In this document: positions 11,664 to 22,143 of the stretch, one piece after another
Layout of the letters: each line of letters starts with the position of its first letter
How positions within the stretch are numbered: position 1 is the stretch's first letter
Source of the DNA: Zingiber officinale
Lineage: Eukaryota; Streptophyta; Magnoliopsida; Zingiberales; Zingiberaceae
Direction of reading: 5' to 3'
NCBI RefSeq assembly: GCF_018446385.1
Contig: NC_055987.1
Location: 5,169,705 to 5,233,704 of the forward strand
DNA: 64,000 nucleotides
Made by a program: the position numbers and the translations under genes
The notes under the pieces: generated by a model
Seen by the model: only the letters and a program-made list of their open reading frames with translations
What the model was told of the DNA's origin: nothing
Databases searched by the model: none

Positions 11664-12376
11664 TGGGTCTGTAGAATGTGAATATTGTGTGATGAGGTAT
11701 ATGAAAGAGATAGTTAAATCAGAAAATCCTAAGTTGGAGAAGATGGTGAGTTTTAATATTGAATTATATGATCATAATAATTCATAAAATTCTCCAATCG
11801 TGTTGATGTTTCTATAAAACTTTTGATCTTGTGCTAAAAATCTAAGTAAAAAAGTAGAAGTATTATGATAAAGATGAGATATGATTCTAGATAGTTAATC
11901 TCATAGATTGCTATGAAGCATTTCTGAAAATTTTCTTCTTGAATTAAAGGAATATGATGTCATTTGCTTAAATGCCTAAGTCTCCAATCTTATTGATGTT
12001 TGTAAGATAGATAGGTTTGTTTTGCTGCAACATTGTGATATGTAGAAATGCTTTTCAAATTCTGAATAACATTTTGGTCTTTTCATATATCTGATCTTTG
12101 CAAAATTGTTATATTTTTATTTTTACAGGTACCATTGGATCTTGACTATCGTCAATGATGATAAAAATATAATATATTTATTGGACTCTAATAAAAACTG
12201 AGATGATACATGGAAAACTATAATGACCAAGTAGACTGTAGTTTATGTTGATTTAGAATGCATTCACTTATAAATATGAAAAAAAATAACTTTTTTAATT
12301 TTGAAAATGCAGTGGAGTTAAGATGTACAATGCCTCGAAGGATATTGCTAAAGTACTAAGTTTTAAGCAATTGATG
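11664..12376 (+). pseudogene. Ulp1-like C48 protease fragments (transposon type), rearranged
   Basis: A piece at 11664-11745 reads GSVECEYCVMRYMKEIV and resembles the catalytic-Cys segment of C48 proteases (usual form ECGYYVMRYM). It ends at a GTGAG donor-like site. A second piece at about 12129-12200 reads HWILTIVNDDKNIIYLLDS, like the His/Asp segment (HW.L.VI...K..Y.LD). A third exon-like piece with clean AG/GT borders lies at 12313-12376. In real C48 domains the His/Asp segment precedes the Cys segment, so the order here is swapped. Such domains occur in plant CACTA and KI-type MULE transposons. The remaining DNA from 11231 to 12893 is AT rich with no other recognisable gene. Confidence 0.55.
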
Positions 12377-12893
12377 GTATGTATTATACATATGTATTAA
12401 GACATGAATGGATAGTTCTTATTATTTAGATAGTTCTTTATGATATATGCTTAGTTTTGTTATTTCATTTTGGATATTCATCATTTTTTAGATGAATGAT
12501 TTTATGAATCTAATGTATTTTTATATTTTTCACATAAAAGTTTGCATGAACAATCAAGAATCAATATTACAACCAATCTCAATATGATGAAGTCATAAGT
12601 GAATGGAGCGGATTCAACTACTACATAGGCCTAAATGGGTTGTGTACGTTAGGATAAATATTTTATTTTACATTATGGATTTTTGCAGCTAGGAATTTTC
12701 TTTGTCTAAGATCACTTATTACTTTACTGCACACTTAGTTACACTTGTTAGATCACAAGACAACTTAATTTTGAACCTCTTTGTCATTATCAAAATACAA
12801 GTTCGATCGACCAACAATCTCCTCCTTTTTTATTATGACAACTTGGTTCAAAATGTAGGATCGAAAAGATCTATCTCCATAATTGCATGATAT

Positions 12894-13045
12894 TGTTCAC
12901 TTTGGGCCTAAGCCCTCATGGTTTTGCTCTTGGGCTCTACCCAAAAGGCCTCATGTCAATAGAGATATCTTTTCTCTTATAAACCCATGATCTTTCCCAT
13001 GTATTTTCAATATGGGACTATGTTTGCAACCTTGCAACCCCAACA
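12894..13045 (+). repeat. Short LTR-like sequence (TRIM-like)
   Basis: A 152-bp unit running from TGTTCACTTTGGGCC to CCAACA. It has the internal features of a short plant LTR: a TCTTATAAACCC TATA-like site and ATGGGACTATGTTTGC near the end. No 5-bp target duplication is visible, because its right edge abuts a family-C fragment. Confidence 0.45.
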
Positions 13046-13976
13046 GTCTCGGACGCTGAGCAAAAGTTCAAACGATCTGGAGAACCAGTCTAGTAAAAGG
13101 TAATTTCTCCTGAGAAGAGTAGGTGATGATGCGTTCTCCGAAGAGGGAATAGTAGGCGTTGGTCTAACCTATAGTTTCAGTGAAACTAAAAGTCAAGACC
13201 AGACAGTCCGAACACTGTCAAAACTTGTAGTTCTTTGTATATTATTGGCTAGACTAACCTTGTTTTGCAGGAAAATGAAGTTGGAAAACTATGGTGGTCC
13301 AGGCGCCCGAACTGACTTCTAACGCAAACAGCCTAGAAGGGGCGCCTGGCCAAGCGGCCTAACCGTCCGAGCGCCTGGAGTTGCTATAGGTGCTCGAACG
13401 GGCAAATTGTGATCAGTTTACTGAGCTGGAGCACACTGACTAATGGAGTTACATCACGGTTCGGGCACCCGGGGTGGTCCGAGCGGCCGGAGTTTCGATG
13501 AGAGCATGCCACGTTAGCCTTGTGGGATGCCCGGGGAGGTTCCAAGCGCCTGAGGAAAATTTAAAAGGAGGATTTGACTAGCACCTTAATAACAACATTC
13601 CAAGGATCTTTCGCTCTTGCACACTGCTGAGAAAACGCTTACACGACGCCCAAACACTACTCCGACAATCAAAGGCTCGCGACTTCAGATCTTTACAAGT
13701 TGTTGGTATAGTCTTGTTTATAGTTTTATAATTATAGTTCTTATACATAATATTGTAATCTTTCTTCGAACTACTAGTGGATTGCCCATCGAAAGCACTA
13801 TCGCGTGCGACCCTTGGAGTAGGAGTAGTCACAAGCTCCAAACCAAATAAATCAAAGTGTTAGCGATTGCTTATCTTTCTTTCTGTCTTTATTCCACTGC
13901 TTATCTTTCAAAAGTTTTTAAACGAACGTGAAAGCCACGAGTGTTATACACCCCTCTCTAGCGTAACGATCCTACA
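13046..13976 (+). mobile_element. LTR-like repeat family C, 3' part, with GGCGCC/CCCGGG motifs
   Basis: From GTCTCGGACGCTGAGC onward it aligns to 56751-57772, including the AGGAGTAGGTGATGATGCG stretch, the GCGCTTACACGACGCC-type tail and the closing CTCTCTAGCG...GATCCTACA. Between about 13300 and 13560 the related copy has GGTCGACC motifs. This copy instead has GC-rich palindromic cores (GGCGCC, CCCGGG) repeated about six times. No coding sequence. Confidence 0.7.
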
Positions 13977-14261
13977 GTTTTCCCTTGCCAACTTTCCATT
14001 GGACTTCCGATCACCAAGTGTCTGATCCTCTATAACCACTTGGACTTTTTTCTTGTCAATTTTCTATTAGACTTTCCAAGTCAAGTATTGGGTCGCCCTT
14101 GACCTACTTAACTTCTCTCTCACATATTAACAAACATTGAAACCTAAGCTTGAGTGTCAACTTGGTCAACCTTGACCTGAGGTTGATTGCACCAACAAAC
14201 TCTACCCCTTCAAAAGTTTTCCTTTTCCTTTTATATGAATCCTTGAGTCAAAGCCTTTATT

Positions 14262-14835
14262 CATACATCAGTCGATTGTTGCACCATATCAGTCGACTGA
14301 TATGGTCTCCGACAACTGTTCATACCATTGAACAACCATCGACACTTATGAAATCTATCTAATTTTATCTTTAATTTGAATATCAGTCGACTGATGTCAA
14401 CCATCATTCGATTGATTCAAATAGTCGAATTGGGCAAGCGAGTCCCACTTGCTTTTGTACTCTTTTAATTCGACATCAGTTGATTGATGTCCAATATCAA
14501 TCAACTAATGGCATCAGTCGAACAGAGCGTGTGAGTCCCACTCGCTTTTGTGCTCTATAATTTGGCATTAGTCGATTGATGTCCAACATCAATCGACTGA
14601 TAGTATTAGTCGAATAGAGCATGTGAGTCCCACTCGATTCTATACTCATCAATTAGACATCAGTGGATTGATGACCAACATCAATCGACTGATCTCATCA
14701 GTAAATAGAACACACGAGTCTCACTCACTTCTATTCTTCTTTAAATAGACATCAATCGATTGATAAAACCATATCAATCGACTGATAGCCTGATCTGAAT
14801 GTGTTTTCAGAGTATCAGACAATTGATTTCCATAT
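14262..14835. repeat. Array of CAGTCGACTG-type palindromes
   Basis: At least a dozen irregularly spaced copies of CAGTCGATTGAT, CAGTCGACTGAT and CAATCGACTGAT on either strand. They are mixed with a longer repeated phrase (GAGTCCCACTCG...). The ideal core CAGTCGACTG is a perfect 10-bp palindrome. Spacing varies, so this is not a simple tandem repeat. Confidence 0.8.
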
Positions 14836-15261
14836 CAATCAACTGATGCTCTTTTCTCAGCCTTCTCAAGATTAATTGATGCCAGATAAACCTCTTGTTC
14901 ATTGGACTTTTGTGCTTGGAGCATCCTCATCTTCGGAGCTTCATCCATCTTTGCATCCGATCCTTAATTTGTTCAGGTTCCTTCTTTTACCAAGAATCTA
15001 GTCCTTGACCTTTTTGCACTTTCCTTGTCTTACTTCTGGTCTCCAACCTACAAGGACTTTTCCCATGCACACTTATTGCATAAGTAAGATCTCCTTTCAT
15101 TTGCCTAATCTTAAATGCAATCAAACACCATAATTATATAATTTTTGGGTATGATTGCATCAATAGAAAATGCAATAGCACATTCTTCCCAAACCCTCAA
15201 GAATCAGTGCCTTCAAATCTCCATGATACCCCTTTTCTAGGGTTACTTTCAGGTTGAAAAA

Positions 15262-15690
15262 AACTTTCCAATTGACTGGTCTTACTCTCAATCAATTATC
15301 ATGTCAGATTCGACCGTTCAAGCCTACAAAATGGCTCTTTTTCGCTCGACCAATTGATTGGTGAGCCATACTAATCGATTGTCAGCTTCCAATTGATTGG
15401 TCCTTTTGTTCGCGGAGAAAACAACTTCCAATTGATTGTCTTAATTGATTTAGAAGGTTTCTGTTCACAGGTATAACAATGCCCAATCGATTGCCCCAAT
15501 CAATTAACATTGCCAATGGATTGCCCTAATCGATTTCTGCACCTTCTATGCTTCCGACATAATCTCCCAATTGATTAACTCAATCGATTGCTATGAGCCA
15601 ATAGGTTGAGTCAATCAATTACTCAACCCTAAACTCAAAATCCGAGTTTAGGATTTACCAATTGATTGTCAACTCTTGCTAATCAATTGA
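15262..15690. repeat. Array of CAATCGATTG / CCAATTGATTGG palindromes
   Basis: About fifteen motif instances of the forms CCAATTGATTG, AATCGATT and CAATTGATT, irregularly spaced. They are interspersed with unique sequence such as the ACCTTCTATGCTTCCGAC phrase. The same array is present inverted at 1-410. Confidence 0.8.
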
Positions 15691-16243
15691 TACCCCTAAA
15701 CTTAGCATTTTCAATGTTGAATTCATGTCTTGCATGATATCCAATTGATCTCAATCTACTCAGACTTTTTTCTGCCCAACATCCAGTCATCCATGATTTT
15801 TCGAGATTTCCCTTTGCCCAATACCTAATTAACCTTGACCTGTTCAGACTTTCTCGTTGCCTAGCATTGAATCAACCTCGACTTGTTATGGATTCCTCAC
15901 TCATGTCAAGTGTCCGATCCTCCTTGCTCACTTAGATTTTTTATTCACTAAGTGTCCAATCCTTTTTGATCCACTTGAATTTTTCTCTTGCCAACTTCTC
16001 ATTGGAATTCCAATCACTAAATATCCGATCCTCCATGATCCACTTGGACTTTTCTCTTGTGCTAAATGTCTGATCCTCCGTAATCCATTTAGAATTTTCG
16101 GCTGATCCATGCCAAGTATCTAGTTAACTATAACCTAATTGACTTCTTTCTCATGTATTATCAAATATTAATATCCAAATTTGAGTCAATTCGAGCTTGA
16201 TCAACTTAGTCAATCATCACCTAAGATTGATGGCGCCAGTAAC

Positions 16244-17427
16244 TACTACACTTATAATATTAATCTTTCAAGATTTACAGTTATAATATAACAATAATCA
16301 ACTTATGTTGTCCATATTTAACGTGCAACCACACTTAATTTCAAAATTATATATGGGTGATTGAAAGATAAAAGCAAATAAGTTACGAAAGGCAGATCTT
16401 CAGATTAATGGACTACAAACTAACACAAAATAGTTTATATATTAAGGTATGTATGACAATAAATCAATTTTGTTATGTGTTTAGGTTTCTTATCCTTTTC
16501 ATTGGCATGGTAGAAAAAGTATAAGAAAATGTGTTAGGTATTCAAGTAGCTATGCAAGTTGGGAGTCCAACGACCGCCTATAAACTGCATGTAATGAGAA
16601 ACATAAATATTAAAAAAGAGACAATGAAATAAAAGAAGAAACAAAATTATAAGATATATATAAAACATTAATTAGTAATTGATTTTGCCAAGATTTCTTA
16701 TGCGTTTGTTTTATATTTTTGAGAAATCAATTTAGCATAATATAGATGTTCTTTATTCTCGGTTAGAATCTTCTAATGATGAAAGCAAACTTCTGATGGG
16801 AATTTATGGCAAATTTTAAATTCCAAACGGGTAGAAGAGAAAACACTCCAGTATAATTTATTTTTTGAATTAAGGTCCTTTTTGGATTGCAAAGGTTGGA
16901 TTGACTGACATTTTCATAAACTTTTCAACCCACGAAGTCTAAGCCAATTGTCAAATGGTGCAAGCTCCCAACTGCTAGAAACTTGGACGATTTATTTATT
17001 ATTGTTACCAATTGCGGTAACAATGGAAGATTAACTTAGACGTCCGTCTGGAGTTGGATTCTTCAAAAAATCCAACGACCGACGGCGACTTGCGCCGACA
17101 AGGTCCACATAAAAATCTATGAAAAGATATTCCCACCGTCACGCACAGGCGATCAGAAACTGGCTGGATCCGGGAGAAGGGGATCCAACCGTCACGCACA
17201 CAGGACGGTGACACGTGTACTCGATCGCATCGACTCTTATGGTCTCTAATTTTATTTATTTTTTTTATTTTTTATTTTCGAATAACAGAGGAATCATTCT
17301 AGAAACCTTGCAACTCGTGAAGAGCGCATGGTTTCCCCTTTTCCATCTTAATTCAATCTCTCTATAAATCTCCATGCCATCTCTGAACCCTAAATAGCTA
17401 CAAGATCACTAGATTCTCTCAAACAAA
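16244..17427 (+). promoter_or_regulatory. Upstream region of J-protein copy 2
   Basis: AT-rich distal part (16244-16870), shared only with copy 1, then a proximal part shared with all three copies. TATAAA lies at 17363-17368, 60 bases before the ATG. A G-box-like ACACGTGT lies at 17211-17218, and the phrase CCGTCACGCACA occurs twice (near 17136 and 17189) in a GC-rich island at 17030-17230. These elements are kept in all three copies, which fits a real promoter. Confidence 0.65.
17363..17368 (+). promoter_or_regulatory. TATA box of J-protein copy 2
   Basis: TATAAA inside TCTCTCTATAAATCTCC, about 60 bases upstream of the ATG. It is identical in copy 3 (51210-51215, minus strand) and copy 1 (1417-1422, minus strand). 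Confidence 0.75.
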
Positions 17428-17985
17428 ATGGCAGCTTTGGCACTTTCATGCCCCTCTAACTCCTTGTACAGATCTTCCTTCTCCCCAATCGCTACTAAAT
17501 CAACAGTAGTCGCTGTTCCTCGACTCAGGGTCTCGGCCTCTGCTGCCGCCGCCGCCGCTCCGGCGATGACCACGATGTACGACCTTCTCTCGGTGTCCCG
17601 GACCGCCGGGCCCAGCGAGATCCGCAAGGCGTACCGACGGGTGGCCCTTCGGTGGCACCCGGACGCGTGCCGCTCCGCCGGGGAGGAGCGCCGCTACGCG
17701 GAGCGCTTCATGGAGGCGCGGGAGGCCTACGAGGTGCTCTCCGACCCCGTCCGCCGCCGCGACTACGACCTGGCCCTCTCCGGGGGCCGCTGGGCCTCTG
17801 CCGTCGGCGCCGCCCCGGTCTTCCGCGAGCGGCGCCCTCGCGGGCGAGGAGGCGACGCGGCGGCGTTTGGGAATTGGGAAACGCAGCTGGACGGGCTCCG
17901 GAGGCGTTCGGCCGTCGCGGATGCCAGCGGGGAGGAGGAGACGTGGGGCGGCCGCGTGCGCCGGGCCCGCCGCGCCGCCGTCTAG
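17428..17985 (+). CDS. Chloroplast J-domain protein, DnaJ20-like (copy 2)
   Basis: 185 residues, intron-free. Residues 1 to about 48 are rich in Ala, Ser and Val with basic residues and few acids, as in a plastid transit peptide. The J domain spans about 50-115: YDLLSVSRTAGPSEIRKAYRR, HPD in RWHPDAC, then AREAYEVLSDPVRRRDYD. The C-terminal third is Arg/Gly rich and contains NWETQLDGLRRRS, which resembles the W..QL.GL.RRS tail of DnaJ20-type proteins. There is no Gly/Phe or zinc-finger region, so it is a type III J-protein. The family stimulates plastid Hsp70 and helps pass damaged proteins to it. The start is supported by the TATA box 60 bases upstream. GC content is far above the surroundings, as in many monocot genes. 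An almost identical intact copy lies at 50599-51150. Confidence 0.9.
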   Translation: MAALALSCPSNSLYRSSFSPIATKSTVVAVPRLRVSASAAAAAAPAMTTMYDLLSVSRTAGPSEIRKAYRRVALRWHPDACRSAGEERRYAERFMEAREAYEVLSDPVRRRDYDLALSGGRWASAVGAAPVFRERRPRGRGGDAAAFGNWETQLDGLRRRSAVADASGEEETWGGRVRRARRAAV

Positions 17986-18695
17986 TGGATTGAGTCCGTG
18001 GCGGCGCGATTGGCATCAATTAAAAGGCTCCGATCGAACGAGTGATTCCTGAATCGATTAGCCGGAGGCGACTCGATCGAAGAATCGACCTACAAATCTA
18101 CAAAAAGGTCTTCAAATATCCAACAGAATCAAGAACATGAATCTTTCGGTTTATTGTAGATATTTGGTGCAAGTTTCATCGCCAAATATTATCAAGTGAA
18201 TATAAATGAGGGAATTTTACAACAACAAAAAAAAAGAAAAATAAATAACTAAATTTAAATAAGCAAAGATGATTTTTTTTTTCATCAAAACAAATGTTTA
18301 AGTGAAGGTAGGAACATTAAAACCAGATGTCAAAAGCTTGCACATTTCTGAGCCCAACTCTGTGTTATGATGGATTTAATTATTAGAGCAAATTGTTGTA
18401 GGAATATTAGAAATTAGATTGGACTAGCCACTGTGCTGTGTCAGGGTCTATCTCTAATTTATGGGTGTAGAGCTTAATCATGGGTCAGGCGGCCGGGTTC
18501 ATGGTACCTCTACTCTCATTCATGATTCAACCATGGAGAAGGGCAAACCTTGGTCTCTCTTTGAAAGCCACATTTTTCTTACTAGTTTGACACAAACGAA
18601 GGATTGGATCCATCAAACTTGGGACGAAGCAGTCCACAAGTGAATGTGATTATATACATGAGACAACCTTGCTAGGTTGCTTAGTGGTCTAGGGC
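17986..18695 (+). other. 3' flank of J-protein copy 2
   Basis: Non-coding. It matches the reverse complement of about 49745-50598. The shared TCGAAGAATCGACCTACAAA phrase shortly after the stop probably belongs to the 3' UTR. No other gene seen. Confidence 0.6.
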
Positions 18696-18916
18696 GAGTT
18701 CCTACGGACTTAGCTGAGTTAGTGAGTAATAGGTTGATTGCTACATAAAGTCTTGGGGTCGAATCTCAGGATTGGCGGAGCGTAAATACCTGTAATCCGT
18801 ATAAACTCACCCCACCTACCATTTGTCTTCTCAGTCACTGTGATTTACCTCCTCGGTGTTGGTACTGGAACGGATTGACGAGACGTTAGGGGTTAGCGTA
18901 TTTGTCTTTTGCCATA
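18696..18916 (+). mobile_element. tRNA-derived SINE with 15-bp target duplication
   Basis: 221 bp flanked by perfect direct repeats TTAGTGGTCTAGGGC at 18681-18695 and 18917-18931. The 5' part has an A-box-like sequence (TTAGCTGAGTTAGTGAG) and, about 40 bases on, a B-box-like GGGGTCGAATCTC. These are the internal pol III promoter elements of tRNA-derived SINEs. The same element with the same target duplication is present at 24653-24872 and inverted at 49508-49730, so it was carried along by segmental duplication. Confidence 0.8.
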
Positions 18917-18931
18917 TTAGTGGTCTAGGGC

Positions 18932-20649
18932 AAACACCAACATAGTTGAAACGGTAGAACGTTGCATCAGTTGCAACATTAGGAAAATGAATGGATGTTC
19001 ATTCATCTTCATCTTCCTCCAATGAATGTCATCAAAGCATCGATTACACTTGTTTCCTATTTATATTGACGTCCAAAAGCAATCGTGGATAACGGTGAGC
19101 AAAAGATAACGTCCTGTAGTCAGGATTTGATTCATGAAAAATCTAAGGAGATTCCAAATGATGATCTTCTCGGTAACAACAGTAACGTTTTCACCAACAT
19201 CTTTTTCAATTTCTTCTCGAGAAATGATTATGAGTATTTACAATTTTATTTCCTATTTATTTTATGCTATTAGAGGCTACATAAACGTGTTTAGCGACCC
19301 TTGGGAGATGTTCAACCAAATTAGGAAAAGAGGTTGTGACTTTTGCTCATGACTTGAAGTAAGTGGTAGGATAGGGTAAAGATATAGGTTGAGAAAATAA
19401 TGGCCCTTGGTCATGGTTCCTCCTGTGCTGTGAGGCTACCACTATGAAGTAAGATTGACAAACACAGATCTTTTATAAAAAGAGAAGTGAGAGAGATGAA
19501 AAATCAAAATTAAAATAATTTATTTTTCACTTTAATTTCACATGTATATCATTGAATTCAATTAATATGAAAAGAACTGGAAAATATCTTTTTTGGTACT
19601 TTTGAAATCTAGATTTATCCTTTCATTGTCTTAATCTTTTTTTCCTTAGTTGAGTCTCCCTTGCTGTCACCCTCATCTTCATCCTCATCCTCATCCTCTT
19701 GCTTCTTAGATTGATCTCATCCATTACTTTTAGTTTATTGGGTTGATCAAGTACACTTATCCACAAATATATTGGGCGAACTAATTTAACACTATTCTTT
19801 GATTACACATTTGACAAATTACACATCCTTTTCCTAGTTTTCAAGTCGGCCATATTTTGATTTTGATTATTATTAGTTGTTGTTGTTGGGATTGACATCC
19901 AATAAAAAGTATTTAAAATCTTTATACAAATTAATTTGATTTTAGATATGAATTGATTGTAATCCCACCTGCCAAACTGCCAAACTGCCAAACTAGGAGG
20001 AAACATCACCCCGAGTAACAGTGCAATTACAGATATTTAATGATGAATCTTAAGTTTAATAAAGGGTAGTTCAGTGCACGAAATTTTCGTCATATGAAAT
20101 TTTAAAGAAGAATTCATTATATATAATCTTATCCTACTTTTTATAAAAAACTATTTTCAAAATTCAAATCTATAATCTTTTGATCATATGACAATAATTT
20201 TATCATTACGTCGAGACTTCCTATTTAAATTTTACTAGTAATTGATGAATTTTTATTAAAATTTCTTATAATCGATAGAAAATCGGTCATTTCAAAAATT
20301 AATCCATATAAATTGAATACATATATTAAAAAAAATCAACAATACATGATTTTTTTTTTGTTTTTTTATTTTGTTAAGGAGAAAAAGTGAATGGATTTTA
20401 GTTGACTCTGTGGACTTACAACTTGCCAACTAATTTTGTTACACGTGGAAAATAAGTGTTCAGTACAACGTTTGATTTATCTTAATAATAATTGCACTAA
20501 AAATAATTCCAATTTATATATTTTTTTCTCACTTTTCTTTTGTTTTTCTTTGTCGAATAGAATTCATCCCGACCACACAATCATAATTAGGTGGATAAGA
20601 AATTTCACCGACTTCCATTGTACATTTATTAGGATCACACTTAGACAAC
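18932..20649. repeat. Non-coding part of left arm, block R (inverted orientation)
   Basis: The stretch about 19830-20640 is block R, seen also at 46410-47200 and 52360-53135 and partly at 25221-25510. About 19620-19720, read on the minus strand, encodes a short acidic peptide similar to that of 47213-47422. The rest is AT rich. No intact gene is seen. Confidence 0.7.
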
Positions 20650-20796
20650 TAAAGGGATATTTGGTTTAAGGGAATAGAAATAAAGAATGAGAATAGTAAT
20701 CAATATTAATGTTTGGATTACAACAATAGGAATATAAATGAGAGAATGATTCCTTATTAGTGAGTAATAACTTATTCTGATATCCCACCCCTTCAA

Positions 20797-22143
20797 TCAT
20801 CCATTCCTATATTTACAGCAATCACAATTTCTCATTAATATCAAAAATACTCTTAACCTAATTTTCCATCGCATTTCTCTCCTCTCCTCTTTGCAACCTA
20901 TTCTCGAACGACCCCAACGCCGCTCGACGCTGAACGTCGTCACCTCGCCGAACGCCTCCACCTCGTCGAACGCCCGCCACCTCGCCTCCTGCGCGATGCT
21001 CCGTGCTCCCGCCTCTGTAGCACGACTGAACTCCGCGGTCACCGGTGCCGCGCCGCCGCAGAAGGTGTGCACGTCGGTGTCTAGCTCGCCGAAGAAGCGC
21101 TGCTGCGAGTACTTCAAGAAGCACGGTCCGTACCACATGTACCCCTCCGTCTTGTTGGGGCACTCGTTCGCTATGGCTCGCCCCGCTGTGGCGAGGCACG
21201 CCGCGCACTCGCCGCGAGTCGCATCGTCCCCGGTGCAGAGCCCGAGGCCGTACATCCTATCGCCGCTGTCTCCGGCGGAAGAGCTGTAGAAGCCCGTCGC
21301 CGGAGCTTGAGCACTCAGGTCGTCGAAGAGGCCTCTTAAATTGGCCGTCCTCGCGCTGAGGTCGTCGGATTGCACGTCCAAGCTCGAGCACTGGCTCCGG
21401 ATGATGTACGTGCTCAAGTTGTTGGGGTAATTGCCGAAGAACGGAGTGGGCTCGTACCTTATCCAACAGCTCGGGGAGAGATACCGCCACCCTTTCCTCT
21501 GGATGCAACAGTTCTCGATGGCCGCCAGACTCGCCGTCAAGCACCTCCGGCAGCCGTCGGGGCTCAGGTCGGCCGTGCACTGAGCCAGGGCGAACAGGGG
21601 ATACATATCCGACACGTTGGTGGCAAACATGAGCGGTCGTCGCTGGGGCGCCGCCTGCACCAAATCGGACAATATGTTGAACGCCATCCGCGAACTGGTT
21701 ACCTCCAAGGGGTTGGTCATGTTGAATCCGTCAGCGTCGACGACGCCGAAGAAGTTTGCATCAGAGTAGCGGAGGTGGCACTGGTTGTAGTAGATGATCG
21801 CTCGACGAACTCCCGGGCAGCTTTGGTTGGCGCCGGCGACGGCCGTCTGGATGCAGCTCTGGCAGTTGGAGCCGGAGAGGTCGCCTTGGCACATGTATAA
21901 GCCGTAGACGGAGTCTCTACCGGCTCCGGCGGTGGCGTTGGTGGAGTTAGAGTTGGAGGAAAGGAAAGTGAGGGAGGACAAGAGCCCGCTTAGGCTTCTG
22001 CCAAAGCTGCTACTCAAGTTGTAGGCGTCGCCGTCGCAATCTGCTCTGAAAGGGTTCGCTGCCATGGCCGCTGTGGGAGCTTGGAGAAGGAGCAGGAACC
22101 GGATCAGGCCGAGGAGGAAGCTAAACTTTCTGCTGCTCCACAT
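20797..22143 (-). CDS. DUF26 (Gnk2-type) cysteine-rich repeat secretory protein, chimeric C-terminus
   Basis: 448 residues from the ATG at 22143. An ATG 45 bases further upstream overlaps the TATA-like site, so I prefer this start. Residues 1-28 form a signal peptide (basic start, LLLL core, ending AMA). Three DUF26 domains follow, with their Cys cores at C85-x8-C94-x2-C97, C189-x8-C198-x2-C201 and C303-x9-C313-x2-C316; the third spacing is one residue longer than usual. Each also has the later Cys and an FFG segment. A fourth domain begins near residue 365 but breaks off. About the last 23 residues are encoded by the transposon's subterminal sequence. There is no transmembrane helix or kinase, so it is a secreted form rather than a CRK. 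DUF26 proteins act in the apoplast and some bind mannose. The long frame, free of stops, suggests recent capture or selection. Confidence 0.85.
   Translation of the reverse strand: MWSSRKFSFLLGLIRFLLLLQAPTAAMAANPFRADCDGDAYNLSSSFGRSLSGLLSSLTFLSSNSNSTNATAGAGRDSVYGLYMCQGDLSGSNCQSCIQTAVAGANQSCPGVRRAIIYYNQCHLRYSDANFFGVVDADGFNMTNPLEVTSSRMAFNILSDLVQAAPQRRPLMFATNVSDMYPLFALAQCTADLSPDGCRRCLTASLAAIENCCIQRKGWRYLSPSCWIRYEPTPFFGNYPNNLSTYIIRSQCSSLDVQSDDLSARTANLRGLFDDLSAQAPATGFYSSSAGDSGDRMYGLGLCTGDDATRGECAACLATAGRAIANECPNKTEGYMWYGPCFLKYSQQRFFGELDTDVHTFCGGAAPVTAEFSRATEAGARSIAQEARWRAFDEVEAFGEVTTFSVERRWGRSRIGCKEERREMRWKIRLRVFLILMRNCDCCKYRNG

Larger units (their letters stand above)
13977..16243 (-). mobile_element. 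Composite of family-C LTR-like repeats on the minus strand
   Basis: Two 5' ends read on the minus strand: one at 14197 (TGTTGGTGCAATCAACC) and one near 16243 (TACTGGCGCCATCAATC). Both are followed by the family's repeated AAGTCCAAGTGG...GGACACTTGG phrases, as in 47707-48360. Two palindromic-motif arrays lie inside (14262-14835 and 15262-15690), separated by AT-rich DNA. The stretch from 14685 to 15675 recurs inverted at 1-1016. No 3' end of the family is seen on this strand, so the copies are incomplete or nested. No gene is supported. Confidence 0.65.

Noticed and set aside
14262-15690. Possible CRISPR-like array of repeats and spacers
   Set aside because: Spacing is irregular, the motifs are short palindromes with variants, the genome is a plant, and no associated genes exist.
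17652-18052. Overlapping open frames in other frames and on the minus strand of the J-protein gene
   Set aside because: High GC content leaves all frames open. Only the 17428 frame has the J domain and is conserved in copy 3.
18696-18800. Possible tRNA gene
   Set aside because: A- and B-box-like motifs are present, but there is no cloverleaf or acceptor stem. Target duplications show it is a SINE.
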